This document shows, piece by piece, positions 34,671 through 44,850 of a stretch of 64,000 bases of DNA. Below the pieces are notes generated by a model. That model ran no database searches. It had not been told where the DNA came from and saw only the letters and a program-made list of their open reading frames with translations. The DNA lies in the NCBI GenBank assembly GCA_964581565.1, contig CAZOOZ010000004.1, positions 124,001 through 188,000 of the forward strand. Reading direction: 5' to 3'. The position numbers and the translations under genes are program-made. Positions within the stretch are counted from its first letter, which is position 1, and every line of letters starts with the position of its first letter. The DNA comes from UBA1433 sp964581565. Its GTDB lineage: Bacteria > Bacillota > Clostridia > Eubacteriales > UBA1433.

Positions 34671-36080
34671 ATGAAAAATAATGATTTTGAATGTTTAGCA
34701 ATAGAAACATCAATAAAGAAAGCAATTAAAAAAATGGACTTTAATAAAATGACTGACATACAGTCAAAAGCAATCCCGTTAATTCTCGAAGGTAACGATG
34801 TTGTTGGAATATCGCATACAGGTACAGGAAAAACTTTAGCTTTCGGGATTCCGGCAATACACTTAATCGATAAATCAAATGCCAAGAGACTTCAAGTATT
34901 AATTCTTTGCCCTACCAGAGAACTGGCTATCCAAACATATACGGAAATAAAAAAATTATATGCATTCGAAAATTTTGTTAAAGCTCAAGCCATTTATGGC
35001 GGAGATAGCATCAGCAAACAAATTATGCAGCTTAAAAAAGGTGTGAATATTGTTATAGGAACTCCCGGAAGAGTTCAGGATCATATTAATAGAAAAACTA
35101 TAAGATTAGATCATCTTAAAATGCTGGTCCTTGATGAAGCTGATGAAATGCTCAACATGGGTTTTAGAGAAGATATTGATAAAATATTAAATGCCATTCC
35201 AAATAGAAGGCAAACTTTACTATTTTCGGCCACAATGCCTAAAGCCATAAAAGAAATAATAAATAATTATTTAAATTCACCTCAATATGTTCATATTGAA
35301 AATAAAAATCAGGTGCTTGATTTAATTCAGCAATTATATTACGATGTGGAAAAAAACAAAAAAAAAGAAGCATTAATTTTACTGATTCATTATTTTATTC
35401 CTGACCGGGCAATTGTGTTTTGCAACACAAAAATTATGGTTGATGAATTAACAGAATTATTAATTCACAATAATATTAATGCCATCGGACTTCATGGCGA
35501 CATGAATCAAAGCACAAGAAATTCTGTCATGTCGGGATTTAAATCTTCGAAATATCAAATACTCATCGCGACTGATGTAGCAGCTAGAGGACTTGATATA
35601 TATGATGTGGATATTGTATTTAATTACGATATACCACAAAATACCGAATATTATTTGCATAGAATAGGAAGGACCGGACGTGCTGGAAAGACAGGGATTG
35701 CAGTAAGTATTATAAATAATAAATTTCAGGAAACTGCTTTATTAGAAATTAAAAAAAATATAAAATCAGAAATCTATAAAACACCAATTCCAAAACCATA
35801 TGAAATAAAAGAAAAGTACTTTAATAATTTTATCGGCGATATTAAAACACATATAAATAGAGGTTTTAATAAAAATTATGATACTCAATTAAAAGAACTG
35901 AATACGGAAGGTTATCCCGCAAATGTGGTAGCAAGCGCATTAATGGATATGAATTTAAATTTAGACAATATTTATTTGCCAAATGTTTCTGACAGATACG
36001 AAAAAAGCAAAGACTATCATAAAGATAAAAAAAGTTATAAGACAAAATCTGCTTTAAAACGGAAAAATTATAACAAATAA
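34671..36080 (+). CDS. DEAD-box ATP-dependent RNA helicase
   Basis: 469 residues. In order: Q-motif region (NKMTDIQSKAIP), Walker A SHTGTGKT (48-55), PTRELAIQ (81-88), TPGR, DEAD (155-158), SAT (186-188), and HRIGRTGR (330-337). The C-terminus is a lysine-rich tail (KSKDYHKDKKSYKTK). The region after the helicase core may hold a DbpA-like RNA-binding module, but I cannot confirm it. The true start at 34671 has GGAG upstream; a longer frame to 34479 is non-coding leader. It resembles CshA/DeaD-type helicases of RNA turnover and cold adaptation. Confidence 0.92.
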   Translation: MKNNDFECLAIETSIKKAIKKMDFNKMTDIQSKAIPLILEGNDVVGISHTGTGKTLAFGIPAIHLIDKSNAKRLQVLILCPTRELAIQTYTEIKKLYAFENFVKAQAIYGGDSISKQIMQLKKGVNIVIGTPGRVQDHINRKTIRLDHLKMLVLDEADEMLNMGFREDIDKILNAIPNRRQTLLFSATMPKAIKEIINNYLNSPQYVHIENKNQVLDLIQQLYYDVEKNKKKEALILLIHYFIPDRAIVFCNTKIMVDELTELLIHNNINAIGLHGDMNQSTRNSVMSGFKSSKYQILIATDVAARGLDIYDVDIVFNYDIPQNTEYYLHRIGRTGRAGKTGIAVSIINNKFQETALLEIKKNIKSEIYKTPIPKPYEIKEKYFNNFIGDIKTHINRGFNKNYDTQLKELNTEGYPANVVASALMDMNLNLDNIYLPNVSDRYEKSKDYHKDKKSYKTKSALKRKNYNK

Positions 36081-36096
36081 GAATGGATTTGAATTT

Positions 36097-36516
36097 TCAT
36101 GTAAATTTTTTAATTTCTTGTATATTTTCCAATTCGGCATCACTTAATGATTGAGCCAGTTTTTTTGTGGAATTATCAATTTGGGGAGTATCTATTACAT
36201 TTTTTTTAATATTGATGATTCCACTGATACTATCTAAAAGAAGCATTTTTGCCGTGTTGTTTTCTGACGAATATTTACAAAGGTTAAAATTGGCGGAAAA
36301 ATAAGATGAAATATCTTTGATGTCTAAACTAGTATCTTCATCTTTTTGCAAATCCTTGACATAGGAACAAATATTCTCATAATCAATTAATCTTTTTTTT
36401 AATGTTAATTTGAATTTGCTGTTATAATGTTCGAGGCCAATAATTTGAGCGTATAAATCCTTCCCTATTTCGGCGTTTTTTGCAATATATGAAAGCAAAT
36501 TATTGTTACTATTCAT
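36097..36516 (-). CDS. Hypothetical helical protein
   Basis: A 139-residue soluble, mostly helical protein with no signal peptide or membrane segment. The N-terminus LLSYIAKNAEIGKDLYAQII and the following basic helix suggest a small coiled-coil or helical-bundle protein. It stands between the helicase and the FAD gene and has GGAG-like AGGAGAAAA upstream. I do not recognise the family; similar short proteins of Clostridia are unannotated. Confidence 0.55.
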   Translation of the reverse strand: MNSNNNLLSYIAKNAEIGKDLYAQIIGLEHYNSKFKLTLKKRLIDYENICSYVKDLQKDEDTSLDIKDISSYFSANFNLCKYSSENNTAKMLLLDSISGIINIKKNVIDTPQIDNSTKKLAQSLSDAELENIQEIKKFT

Positions 36517-36575
36517 AATTTTTCTCCTATTTTATTATTCAATAATAGTATTATAGAGCAGTATGATTTTATTCA

Positions 36576-37793
36576 TCAAATTGAATTTGCAGCTAAAAAT
36601 GCTGTTGAAAATGCAATTTGTAAATTATATCCTCCCGTTATGGCGTGAACATCCAAAACTTCTCCAGCAAAATAAAGTCCTTCAACTTTTTTTGACTGCA
36701 TTGTAGAAGGAGATACATCTTTTGTGCTTATGCCGCCTCCTGTAATAATTGCTTCATCAAATCCCTTGTTTCCGTCAACATAAAGAGGCATTGTTTTTAT
36801 TGTATTTACTAAATTTATTCTTTCTGAAACATTTATTTGATTCACTTTCTTATTATCTTTAATTTTAGATAATGTCAATATGGGCGTAATCAACCTCGAA
36901 GGCAGCAGATCTTTTAATGCGTTGCCTATATCTTTATTTGGGAATTTCGAAAAATCTCGAAGAATACGATTATTTAATTTTTCAAAATTTAAAGCAGGCT
37001 TTAAATCAATTGTAAGCATTGCGTTGTCATATTTTGTAATCACTGTACTTAAATTTAAAACAACTGGTCCGCTTATACCGTCATGGGTAAAAAGAAGTTC
37101 TCCGAAGCGCGAAGTTATTTTTTTCTTTTTAATATAGAGCGAGACCTCGACATTTTTTAATGTTAATCCTTGAAGGTCATATAATGATTTTCTTGATAAA
37201 ACCATCGGTACAAGCGCAGGATAAGGCTCGACGATGCGATGACCGGTACTTTTTGCAAAGATATAGCCATCCCCCGTGCTGCCGGTAAGCTGATAGCTTT
37301 TTCCGCCTGTAGCAACAATGATATTCTTGGATTGGATATATTCATTATTTCCGATAAAAACGCCCGATACTCTACCCTCTTCGATTACAACTTTCTGAAC
37401 TGCGGTATTTAAAAAAATCTCTACATTATTTTTAATTAAATGATTATTAAAGAATTTAATGACATCACTTGATTTTTGGCTTTTGGGAAAGATTCTGTCA
37501 CCTTGTTCTACAATGGTTTCTAGGCCGTTTGCAGATAAAAATTCGACCATATCTTTATTATTAAATAATGAAAAAGCACTGTATAAAAATTTTTCATTTA
37601 TCACGACGCCGTTTAATAGTTTGTCTGGATCACAATTGTTTGTAATATTACATCTGCCTTTTCCTGTAATATAGAGTTTTTTACCCAATTTTTCATTTTT
37701 TTCAATTAATAACACTTTCTTTTGGTTGTTAGCGCAAATTAAGGCAGACATCATACCAGCCGCGCCTCCGCCAACAATAATTACATCATACAT
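36576..37793 (-). CDS. HI0933/BaiN-family FAD-dependent oxidoreductase
   Basis: 405 residues. The N-terminal dinucleotide motif VGGGAAG (8-14 region) and the KGRCNITNNC segment (Cys after the Rossmann fold) define the HI0933/aminoacetone-oxidase-like flavoprotein family. The C-terminal FAGEVLDVHAITGGYNLQIAFSTA is also diagnostic. In Clostridia some relatives act in bile-acid or unsaturated-bond reduction (BaiN), but that substrate cannot be assumed. It begins 7 bases after mnmM ends. Confidence 0.86.
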   Translation of the reverse strand: MYDVIIVGGGAAGMMSALICANNQKKVLLIEKNEKLGKKLYITGKGRCNITNNCDPDKLLNGVVINEKFLYSAFSLFNNKDMVEFLSANGLETIVEQGDRIFPKSQKSSDVIKFFNNHLIKNNVEIFLNTAVQKVVIEEGRVSGVFIGNNEYIQSKNIIVATGGKSYQLTGSTGDGYIFAKSTGHRIVEPYPALVPMVLSRKSLYDLQGLTLKNVEVSLYIKKKKITSRFGELLFTHDGISGPVVLNLSTVITKYDNAMLTIDLKPALNFEKLNNRILRDFSKFPNKDIGNALKDLLPSRLITPILTLSKIKDNKKVNQINVSERINLVNTIKTMPLYVDGNKGFDEAIITGGGISTKDVSPSTMQSKKVEGLYFAGEVLDVHAITGGYNLQIAFSTAFLAANSI

Positions 37794-37800
37794 AAAATTT

Positions 37801-38361
37801 TTACTCTCTTTTTATAATAAGATATAAAATAGGGGCATTTTTTCTTCCTATCATTTCTGTTTTACTTATTTCAAATTCTTTTACACTTAAATTCATTAAA
37901 AATTTTTCTATTGCAGTGTTTTCTTTTCCTCCATCGTGACCAATATATGAGGCAATTATAATAATCCCATTTTTTTGTAATCTTTGAATAATATGCTTTA
38001 TTGCAGATAAAGTATTTATAGGATTTGTTTGTGTAATTTTATTGGATTCCGGGAGATAACCTAAATTGAAAATCGCGGCAGTAATTGTTTGATCATATAA
38101 ATAATTATTAATACGCGCATGATTATCATGTATGAAACTGACTTTATCTAAATTTATCTTATTTTTATTCAAAAGTAATTTTGTGTTTTGAATAGCTTCT
38201 TTTGATATATCAAAAGAAAATAACCGGCCGTCTTTTTGAAGCATTTTTGCGATAAATAAGCTGTCATTACCATTGCCGGCTGTGGCATCTATATAGTTAC
38301 CCTCTCCGTTTGTTAAATTGAATAACAATAAATGAGATAAATCCACTATACTAAAGTTCAT
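37801..38361 (-). CDS. mnmM: tRNA methyltransferase MnmM (YtqB)
   Basis: 186 residues of class I AdoMet-dependent methyltransferase. SAM motif I is DATAGNGND at 25-33, followed by FSFDISKEAI. This matches the YtqB/MnmM family, which in Bacillus subtilis methylates the nm5s2U wobble base of tRNAs. No MnmEG genes are in the window. It overlaps the upstream unknown gene by four bases. Confidence 0.85.
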   Translation of the reverse strand: MNFSIVDLSHLLLFNLTNGEGNYIDATAGNGNDSLFIAKMLQKDGRLFSFDISKEAIQNTKLLLNKNKINLDKVSFIHDNHARINNYLYDQTITAAIFNLGYLPESNKITQTNPINTLSAIKHIIQRLQKNGIIIIASYIGHDGGKENTAIEKFLMNLSVKEFEISKTEMIGRKNAPILYLIIKRE

Positions 38362-38801
38362 TTTTTAACCTTAGAACAAGTATGATGCATAAATAATTTA
38401 AAAATATCTACATAAAGACTGTTTTTGCTGATATTGTTTTTATCAAAAAGTACTTCTGCCATAAATTCATATTCTGGCAATATATATTTGAATTGCGTCA
38501 TTGTCGTCAATGCTTTTTGAACGATGCTGTCGTCAGTTGTAATCATTGCATAAATAAAGCCGTCATTGAATTTAGCAGAAAGCAAAGCTCGCACAACAGC
38601 ATCGATGAAAACTATATTGTTAGAAGGGCAAATAATTTTTTGTATTAAAATATAATTTTTTTCATTTTTATAAGTACATACAGATTGAATATCTTTTTCG
38701 TTTGCCAAAATATATGCACTATCCTCATTCTGTGCCTTATAGCCGATTGAATTAAAATAATCATCTAATTTTTCTATGGAAGTATTTTTAATAAAAATCA
38801 T
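38358..38801 (-). CDS. Unknown protein, possibly degenerate GNAT-like
   Basis: 147 residues, soluble. The middle (VFIDAVVRALLSAKFNDGFIYAMITTDDS...) has the spacing of the GNAT helix/strand core, but the acetyl-CoA loop (Q/RxxGxG/A) is missing, so acetyltransferase activity cannot be claimed. The C-terminus ends with a cysteine-containing KLFMHHTCSKVKK. It overlaps rluB and mnmM by four bases on each side, so translation is tightly coupled and a role linked to RNA modification is conceivable. I do not recognise a named family. Confidence 0.6.
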   Translation of the reverse strand: MIFIKNTSIEKLDDYFNSIGYKAQNEDSAYILANEKDIQSVCTYKNEKNYILIQKIICPSNNIVFIDAVVRALLSAKFNDGFIYAMITTDDSIVQKALTTMTQFKYILPEYEFMAEVLFDKNNISKNSLYVDIFKLFMHHTCSKVKK

Positions 38802-39532
38802 TTTTTAACTCCTTTTATATCGTTTTGATCAGTTAAAATAGCAATTTCTTCTTTGGTTAAAGGTCGATAAGCTCCTCTTTTGAGTCCTTTCATATAAATT
38901 CCACCGATAGATATTCTCTGAAGACGGCAGATTTTAACTCCGGCTACTTCGCATATTTGTCTTATTTGCCGGTTTTTTCCTTCGTTGATACGCACAGAGA
39001 GCTCTGTTTTTTCAGCACCTATATTTAAAATATTCACTTGCGCACTACGAGTCATTTTTCCGTTTATCATAATTGGTTGCCGCATACGACTTAATGTTTG
39101 TTCATTTACTTGACCAAATACGGTTAGCTTGTACTCTTTTTCACATTCATATTTAGGGTGCATCATTTTATATGCAATATCGCCGTCATTCGTTAAAATA
39201 AGTAGGCCTTCGGTATTATAATCAAGCCTTCCAATGGGAAAAATACCTTGTTTTTTTATCTTTGGTTCAATTAAATCCATGACTGTTTTTCTCTGTTTTT
39301 CATCATTTTTGGTTGTAATATATCCCTTGGGTTTGTTTAACATAATATAGATTTTTTTATTGACGGGTTTATATAACCTATTTTCAACAGTAACCACATC
39401 GGCGTCTTTGACATCATATGTTAAATCAGTCATTATTTTACCGTTGACCTTAACTTTTCCTTCTAAAATATATTCTTCAGATTTTCTTCTTGATGCCAAA
39501 GCACTTTGAGCCAAATATCTGTTGATTCTCAC
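38798..39532 (-). CDS. rluB: RluB/RsuA-family pseudouridine synthase
   Basis: 244 residues. An S4 RNA-binding domain (about 1-48) precedes the catalytic domain; the catalytic Asp104 lies in GRLDYNTEGLLILTN. Length and motif agree with 23S/16S rRNA pseudouridine synthases of the RluB/RsuA group. It overlaps the upstream carboxypeptidase gene by four bases and the next by four. Confidence 0.92.
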   Translation of the reverse strand: MRINRYLAQSALASRRKSEEYILEGKVKVNGKIMTDLTYDVKDADVVTVENRLYKPVNKKIYIMLNKPKGYITTKNDEKQRKTVMDLIEPKIKKQGIFPIGRLDYNTEGLLILTNDGDIAYKMMHPKYECEKEYKLTVFGQVNEQTLSRMRQPIMINGKMTRSAQVNILNIGAEKTELSVRINEGKNRQIRQICEVAGVKICRLQRISIGGIYMKGLKRGAYRPLTKEEIAILTDQNDIKGVKK

Positions 39533-40644
39533 TTAATACTCCTTAAATAATTTCGTATATTATCAAAAATGCTGTTTTTATATTTTATATCTTTTTGAAG
39601 CATAATATCAACAATTATATTGCTGTTATCATCAAATATGATTTCAATTTCACCAATTTTATCTCCTTTTTGCATCGGAGCATCTATTTGTTTTATAAAA
39701 TTATATTTTATTTGTACTGTTTGCAGTTCTTCTTCTTTTACAGCAGCCGATATATCTTCCGGTAAATAAACTCTATAAATTTTTTTATACGAGTTTTCAA
39801 TTGGAATACTTAGCACGTATTCTCCTTTTTTCATAAAAGTATGTTCAGAATAATTTTCAAAATAATAATCAAATAGTTTCTGAGTGTCGCCGTAAATATC
39901 TTCAGAATTTAGTACAACACTAATTAACTGTATACCATTTTGCTCAGCTGCTCCACACAGACATCGGCCGGCTAAATCAGTGTATCCGGTCTTTATCCCG
40001 TTTGCTCCTTCGTAAGAATATAAAAGTTTATTTTTGTTGACTAAATTTCTACTAATCCCTGTTCCGTTTGTTATAATTGTCATGTTTTTTGTTGCAACAA
40101 TTTGTCTGAAAATATCGTTCTGCATAGCATATATACATATATGAGCCAGATCCGCTGCAGTTGTGTAATGAAGTTCATTTGGAAGCCCATGAGGATTCAT
40201 GAAATTTGTATTATGGGCTCCTATTAATTTGGCTTTATAATTCATTAAAGCGGTAAAATTTTCGATGCTTCCCGAAATATGGTACGCGATTGCTTCAGCC
40301 GCATCATTGCCTGAATGAAGCATAAGTCCATATAAAAGATCAGACAATGTTAATTCCTCACCTTTCTGCAGATATATGGAAGAACCTTCTGTTCCAATTG
40401 ACCTATCATCAATTTTTACAACTTCTTGTAAATCACACATTTCAATGGCTACAATCGCAGTCATGATCTTTGTCGTACTTGCAAAAGGTAATTTTTCATT
40501 CTCATTTTTTGCATATAAAATTCTTTGGCTATTCATATCTATTACAATTGCTGATTTTGCCGTTATCTCGGTTGCGGATAACGAAACGTTTGATAATATT
40601 ATAAAAATGATCAAGCAAACCAATATTTTATTTTTTTTATACAT
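39529..40644 (-). CDS. D-alanyl-D-alanine carboxypeptidase, second paralogue
   Basis: 371 residues. Signal peptide (KILVCLIIFIILSNVSLSA), then penicillin-binding motifs S56-T-T-K59, S111-G-N113 and K218-T-G220, and a C-terminal beta domain. It is a paralogue of the dacF product at 22143. In other Clostridia a dacB gene next to spmA/spmB and rluB acts in spore cortex formation; here rluB is next door but spmA and spmB are not. A sporulation role is possible but not shown. Confidence 0.9.
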   Translation of the reverse strand: MYKKNKILVCLIIFIILSNVSLSATEITAKSAIVIDMNSQRILYAKNENEKLPFASTTKIMTAIVAIEMCDLQEVVKIDDRSIGTEGSSIYLQKGEELTLSDLLYGLMLHSGNDAAEAIAYHISGSIENFTALMNYKAKLIGAHNTNFMNPHGLPNELHYTTAADLAHICIYAMQNDIFRQIVATKNMTIITNGTGISRNLVNKNKLLYSYEGANGIKTGYTDLAGRCLCGAAEQNGIQLISVVLNSEDIYGDTQKLFDYYFENYSEHTFMKKGEYVLSIPIENSYKKIYRVYLPEDISAAVKEEELQTVQIKYNFIKQIDAPMQKGDKIGEIEIIFDDNSNIIVDIMLQKDIKYKNSIFDNIRNYLRSIK

Positions 40645-40724
40645 AAAGTATCACCATTATAATTCTATTCCATTTGTATGGTTTGCATGATAATTTATGT
40701 ATATTCACAATTGGTACTTTGCAT

Positions 40725-40762
40725 AAAAAACTCTATTAAACTATAACCGCAGCTTAATAGAG
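40725..40762 (-). terminator. Terminator after pheT
   Basis: Nine-base stem (40731-40739 with 40754-40762) with a 14-base loop, followed on the minus strand by TTTTTT (40725-40730). It lies 14 bases beyond the pheT stop. Confidence 0.75.
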
Positions 40763-40775
40763 CAATAATAAAAAA

Positions 40776-43154
40776 TTATCTTAATTTTGCATTAAATTTA
40801 TTTTTCAAATTATCCAGTATACTGTCAAAAAGTTCATCTATTTCTGCATCAACGAGGGTCCTTTCATTAGAACGAAATTGTAATGAATATGCAAGCGATT
40901 TAAAGCCTTGCGGAATTTGTTTGCCTTCAAATACATCGAAGAGCTTAACATCTTCTAAAAGTGTGGTTTTGAAATTTGTTATTGCATGTAATATATCTGT
41001 GCTTAATATTTCTTCTTTTACTAGAATCGCCATATCTCTTGTGATGGAAGGGTATTTTGGAATGGGCTTATAGATAAATTCTTTATTACTTAATTCAAAT
41101 AAAGCATTTATATCCAGTTCAAACACTATGGTATTTTCTTCTGTTTCGAATGATTTGGCGACAGATGGGTGTATCTGGCCAATATAGCCTATTATCGTAG
41201 TATTTATATAAATATCAGCACTTTTTCCCGGATGAAGAAAAGTATTGTTGCTACGCGTATACTTCGCATCATTGATCCCCAACATTTTAAATAAAATTTC
41301 AATATATCCTTTAACATCAAAATAATCGTACTCGCCATAAGCAATTAAAGCCAATTTTTCTAACTGTTTTGGAAGCCCCTCGTTGTCTTTTTGATTGTAA
41401 AAAACGTTGCCTATTTCAAAAAAGACGCCTTGATTATTATTACGTGCTATATTTAAAGCGGCAACTTCTAACAGGCTTCCAACGACACTTGCCCTCATGT
41501 ATGCAGTGTTTTCTCCTAAAGGGTTAAGTATTCTGACCAAATCGTTTCTGGTTAATTCCGGATTCAGTTTTCTTATATTTTGATAAGACGTAAACGTATA
41601 TGTTAATGTCTCAAAAGCACCAATGGAAGAAAACAAATATCTGATATTTGTTTTCAACTCAAACTTTTCATTCTTCGGGCTGACAAAAATTGATGCATTG
41701 TTTAAAGTTGAAGGTATTTTTTCGTAACCATATATGCGAACAATTTCTTCCGCGACGTCTTCCTTTATATTTATATCAGTTCTATAAATTGGGCTTGTGA
41801 CTTCGATGATATCATTTATTTCATTGTATTCCATTCCCAAACTTTTCAAAGAAAGAATCATGTCTTTACGAGGTATATTCATACCTAAAAACTTATTTAC
41901 CCACTTGCTATCGACAGAAATTGTTTTAGTCATGATTGGTTCCGGGTATATATCAATAATCCCTTCTATCAATTCAGCTGCTCCGATATCGATCAAGATT
42001 TCTGCGGCTTTGTCAGCTGCATAGTCGCTTAATGCAGGATTTACACCTTTAGCAAAAAGTGCGGATGCATCTGTGTTCATTCCCATTCTGCTTGCAGATT
42101 TTCGTATATTATTAGCATTAAAAGCAGCTGATTCTATGACAATCATCTCTGTGCTGCTTGTTATTTCGGAATTTTGCCCACCCATAATTCCTGCGATACC
42201 AACACCTTTTTTAGTATCAGTAATTAAAAGCAAATCTTCACATGTTGCCCTTTCTTTGCCATCTAGAGTGGTGATTTTTTCGTTTTCTTTTGCACGCCTT
42301 ACTATAATTTTTTTGTTTTCAATCATATTATAATCAAAAGCGTGAAGTGGCTGACCAACTTCTAAGAGAACATAATTTGTTACATCAACTATGTTATTGA
42401 TCGGCCTCATTCCGCATGCCATTAATCTTCTTTGCATCCAAAGCGGACTTGGTTGTATTTTTTTCACTTTCATCATCCTGGCAACATACCTGTGACATAA
42501 ATCCGTATCCGCAATTTCGATGCTCAAATAATTACGTATATCTTTTTTTGTTTCAGATAACTTAATATCAGGTATTTTAACAGGTTTATAAAAGGCTGCC
42601 GCAAATTCTCTTGCCATGCCAATCATCGATTGACAATCCGGTCTGTTATTTGTAATTTCAAAATCAATTACTGTATCTCTCAATCCTAGGTGTATCAGCG
42701 CATCTTCTCCGGGAGGCAGATCTTCTGTGAAGATATAAATACCTCCTTCGGAATGTTTCGGAAGCACGGAAGCATCAAGACCCAATTCTTCACCTGAGCA
42801 CATCATTCCGTTTGATTCAATGCCTCTAAAATTGGTCTTTTGAATTACTTTACCTTGTAATAAAGAACCCGGAAGAGCCAGCGGAATGCAATCTCCTTCG
42901 CTGATATTTTTTGCTCCGGTTATGATTATTTTATGCGTATCCCCGCCAATATCGACTTTGCACACACTTAATTTATCTGCGTTAGGATGTTTTTCAATTT
43001 TCAATATTTTAGATATAATTATATTTTCTAAACCACTACCTTTTATATCGATATCTTCAACTTTGCTGCCGGTTAAATTCATTCTTTCTGTCAATATATC
43101 CAATGGTTCATTAATGATTGTATATTCTTTAAGCCAATCAAGTGACACTAACAT
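40776..43154 (-). CDS. pheT: Phenylalanyl-tRNA synthetase beta subunit
   Basis: 792 residues, full length. The N-terminal tRNA-binding domain (about 40-150), the B3/B4 and B5 regions and the C-terminal anticodon-binding FDX-ACB domain (from about 700) can be followed in order. With PheS it forms the alpha2beta2 enzyme that charges tRNA-Phe. It follows pheS after seven bases and is the last gene of the T-box-controlled operon. Confidence 0.97.
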   Translation of the reverse strand: MLVSLDWLKEYTIINEPLDILTERMNLTGSKVEDIDIKGSGLENIIISKILKIEKHPNADKLSVCKVDIGGDTHKIIITGAKNISEGDCIPLALPGSLLQGKVIQKTNFRGIESNGMMCSGEELGLDASVLPKHSEGGIYIFTEDLPPGEDALIHLGLRDTVIDFEITNNRPDCQSMIGMAREFAAAFYKPVKIPDIKLSETKKDIRNYLSIEIADTDLCHRYVARMMKVKKIQPSPLWMQRRLMACGMRPINNIVDVTNYVLLEVGQPLHAFDYNMIENKKIIVRRAKENEKITTLDGKERATCEDLLLITDTKKGVGIAGIMGGQNSEITSSTEMIVIESAAFNANNIRKSASRMGMNTDASALFAKGVNPALSDYAADKAAEILIDIGAAELIEGIIDIYPEPIMTKTISVDSKWVNKFLGMNIPRKDMILSLKSLGMEYNEINDIIEVTSPIYRTDINIKEDVAEEIVRIYGYEKIPSTLNNASIFVSPKNEKFELKTNIRYLFSSIGAFETLTYTFTSYQNIRKLNPELTRNDLVRILNPLGENTAYMRASVVGSLLEVAALNIARNNNQGVFFEIGNVFYNQKDNEGLPKQLEKLALIAYGEYDYFDVKGYIEILFKMLGINDAKYTRSNNTFLHPGKSADIYINTTIIGYIGQIHPSVAKSFETEENTIVFELDINALFELSNKEFIYKPIPKYPSITRDMAILVKEEILSTDILHAITNFKTTLLEDVKLFDVFEGKQIPQGFKSLAYSLQFRSNERTLVDAEIDELFDSILDNLKNKFNAKLR

Positions 43155-43161
43155 ATCTTAT

Positions 43162-44190
43162 CTACCTCCTTACAAATTGCTGTAAAAATCTTACATCGTT
43201 TTCGTATACTAATCTTAAATCTTCTAAGCCATACTTTATCATCGCAATCCTGTCTACACCCATGCCGAATGCATAACCCGAATAATCAATATGGCTAATG
43301 CCGCAGATTTCCATAATATTGGGATGCAACATGCCACAACCCAATATTTCAATCCAACCGGTATTTGAACAAACTTTGCAGCCAAGTCCTTTACATTTAG
43401 GACAAGTTGCATCCATCTCTGCACCCGGCTCGGTAAAATAGAATTGATGATGCCTGAATTTTGTTTTTGTTTGTTTGCCGAACAATTCTTTTGCGAAAAA
43501 TTCAAGTGTTCCTTTTAAATCGCTCATAGTAATACCCTGATCAACAATAATGCCTTCCATCTGATTAAACAAAGGTGAATGCGTGGCATCTATTTCATCG
43601 CATCTATATACTTTTCCAGGAGAAATTACTTTTATAGGCGGTTTGTTTGCTAACATTGTTCTTATTTGCACCGGAGATGTTTGTGTGCGGAGCAGTATAT
43701 CTTCACTAATATAAAATGTATCTTGAAGCCCTCTGGCCGGATGATTTTCCGGGGTATTCAGATAATCAAAATTATACTTCGTGAAATCAATTTCCGGCCC
43801 TTCGGCTACAGAAAATCCAATAGAGGCAAAAATTTCTTGCAGTTCAATAATTGTTTTGGATATCGGATGAATGGCTCCAAGGTCACTGCCTCTTCCTGGC
43901 AAAGTGATATCAATAAATTCCTTTTTTAAACGATCATTAATTTCTTTTTTTTCAAGCTCTTCTTTTTTCTTTGCTAAAGCTTCTTCAACTTCAACACGAA
44001 CGCTATTTACTACTTTACCCAGCTTCGGCCTGTCAGCTTCAGCCACCTCACCCATTGAACGAAGTATTTTTGTCAGCTGCCCTTTTTTCCCCAGCACAGA
44101 AATTCTAATATCTTCTAAAAACGAGATTTGCTGTGCGCTATTAATTTTATCAATAATTTCATTTCTGATTTGTTCTAAATTGGATATCAT
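43162..44190 (-). CDS. pheS: Phenylalanyl-tRNA synthetase alpha subunit
   Basis: 342 residues of class II synthetase. LPGRGSDLGAIHPI begins the catalytic domain, and GYAFGMGVDRIAM is class II motif 3. The four-cysteine insert CPKCKGLGCKVC is normal for Firmicute PheS. The start has GGAGG just upstream and overlaps the preceding gene by four bases (ATGA). Confidence 0.97.
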   Translation of the reverse strand: MISNLEQIRNEIIDKINSAQQISFLEDIRISVLGKKGQLTKILRSMGEVAEADRPKLGKVVNSVRVEVEEALAKKKEELEKKEINDRLKKEFIDITLPGRGSDLGAIHPISKTIIELQEIFASIGFSVAEGPEIDFTKYNFDYLNTPENHPARGLQDTFYISEDILLRTQTSPVQIRTMLANKPPIKVISPGKVYRCDEIDATHSPLFNQMEGIIVDQGITMSDLKGTLEFFAKELFGKQTKTKFRHHQFYFTEPGAEMDATCPKCKGLGCKVCSNTGWIEILGCGMLHPNIMEICGISHIDYSGYAFGMGVDRIAMIKYGLEDLRLVYENDVRFLQQFVRR

Positions 44191-44807
44191 ATTTCCTCCT
44201 TATTGTCTTTTAAAATATTTACAAAGCTATTTATGATTTTCGCCGTTATTCCCCATATATTGTAATTTTGATAATAATAAAAATATATTTTTTCACTTCG
44301 AATACGCCATTTATAGTTTTTTCCATTCATGATTTTTTCAAAAGGAAAAGCCGAATCGAATTCCGGTGTATAGTTTATATGAAATATTTTTGGATTATTT
44401 TTAATAAAAAATTTTAAAGGAACCAAAAACACTTCTTCTACTTCATCAAAATTAATATTTAAACTTGTAATATCGATATTGCTGGTATATCCTACCACCG
44501 GAATAATACATCTTTCATCTCCTGTGTACATAGCATTCATTTTTCCCAATACTTCAATATTATCTGGAGTTATTCCCACTTCTTCGAAAGTTTCTCTTAA
44601 AACTTCACCGATAATATCATTACTTTCACACAATCCTCCAGGAAGAGAGATGTCTCCGGGCTGCGCGTTTTCATTTAAATTTCTGCTTCTTACCTCAAAT
44701 AAAACATTGATTTGATCATTATTTTCAACCAATAATATTAGAACTGAATATTTTCGTTTATTCTGATCTTTAGAATAATCAATTTTTTTATAATGATTTA
44801 TAAGCAT
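44187..44807 (-). CDS. Nudix hydrolase, CoA-pyrophosphatase type
   Basis: 206 residues. The Nudix box region is LPGGLCESNDIIGEVLRETFEEVGI; the first Glu of the strict box is shifted or replaced, as in CoA-pyrophosphatase (NudL) members, and the preceding FEVRSRNL...GDISLPGG matches the NuCoA extension. Predicted to hydrolyse CoA or its derivatives to 4'-phosphopantetheine and adenosine nucleotide. It is the first gene behind the T-box and overlaps pheS by four bases, so phenylalanyl-tRNA supply should also govern this enzyme; the reason is unclear. Confidence 0.82.
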   Translation of the reverse strand: MLINHYKKIDYSKDQNKRKYSVLILLVENNDQINVLFEVRSRNLNENAQPGDISLPGGLCESNDIIGEVLRETFEEVGITPDNIEVLGKMNAMYTGDERCIIPVVGYTSNIDITSLNINFDEVEEVFLVPLKFFIKNNPKIFHINYTPEFDSAFPFEKIMNGKNYKWRIRSEKIYFYYYQNYNIWGITAKIINSFVNILKDNKEEI

Positions 44808-44850
44808 TATAAGCGCTCCATTATTTATTATAAACTATAACAAATTGCAT

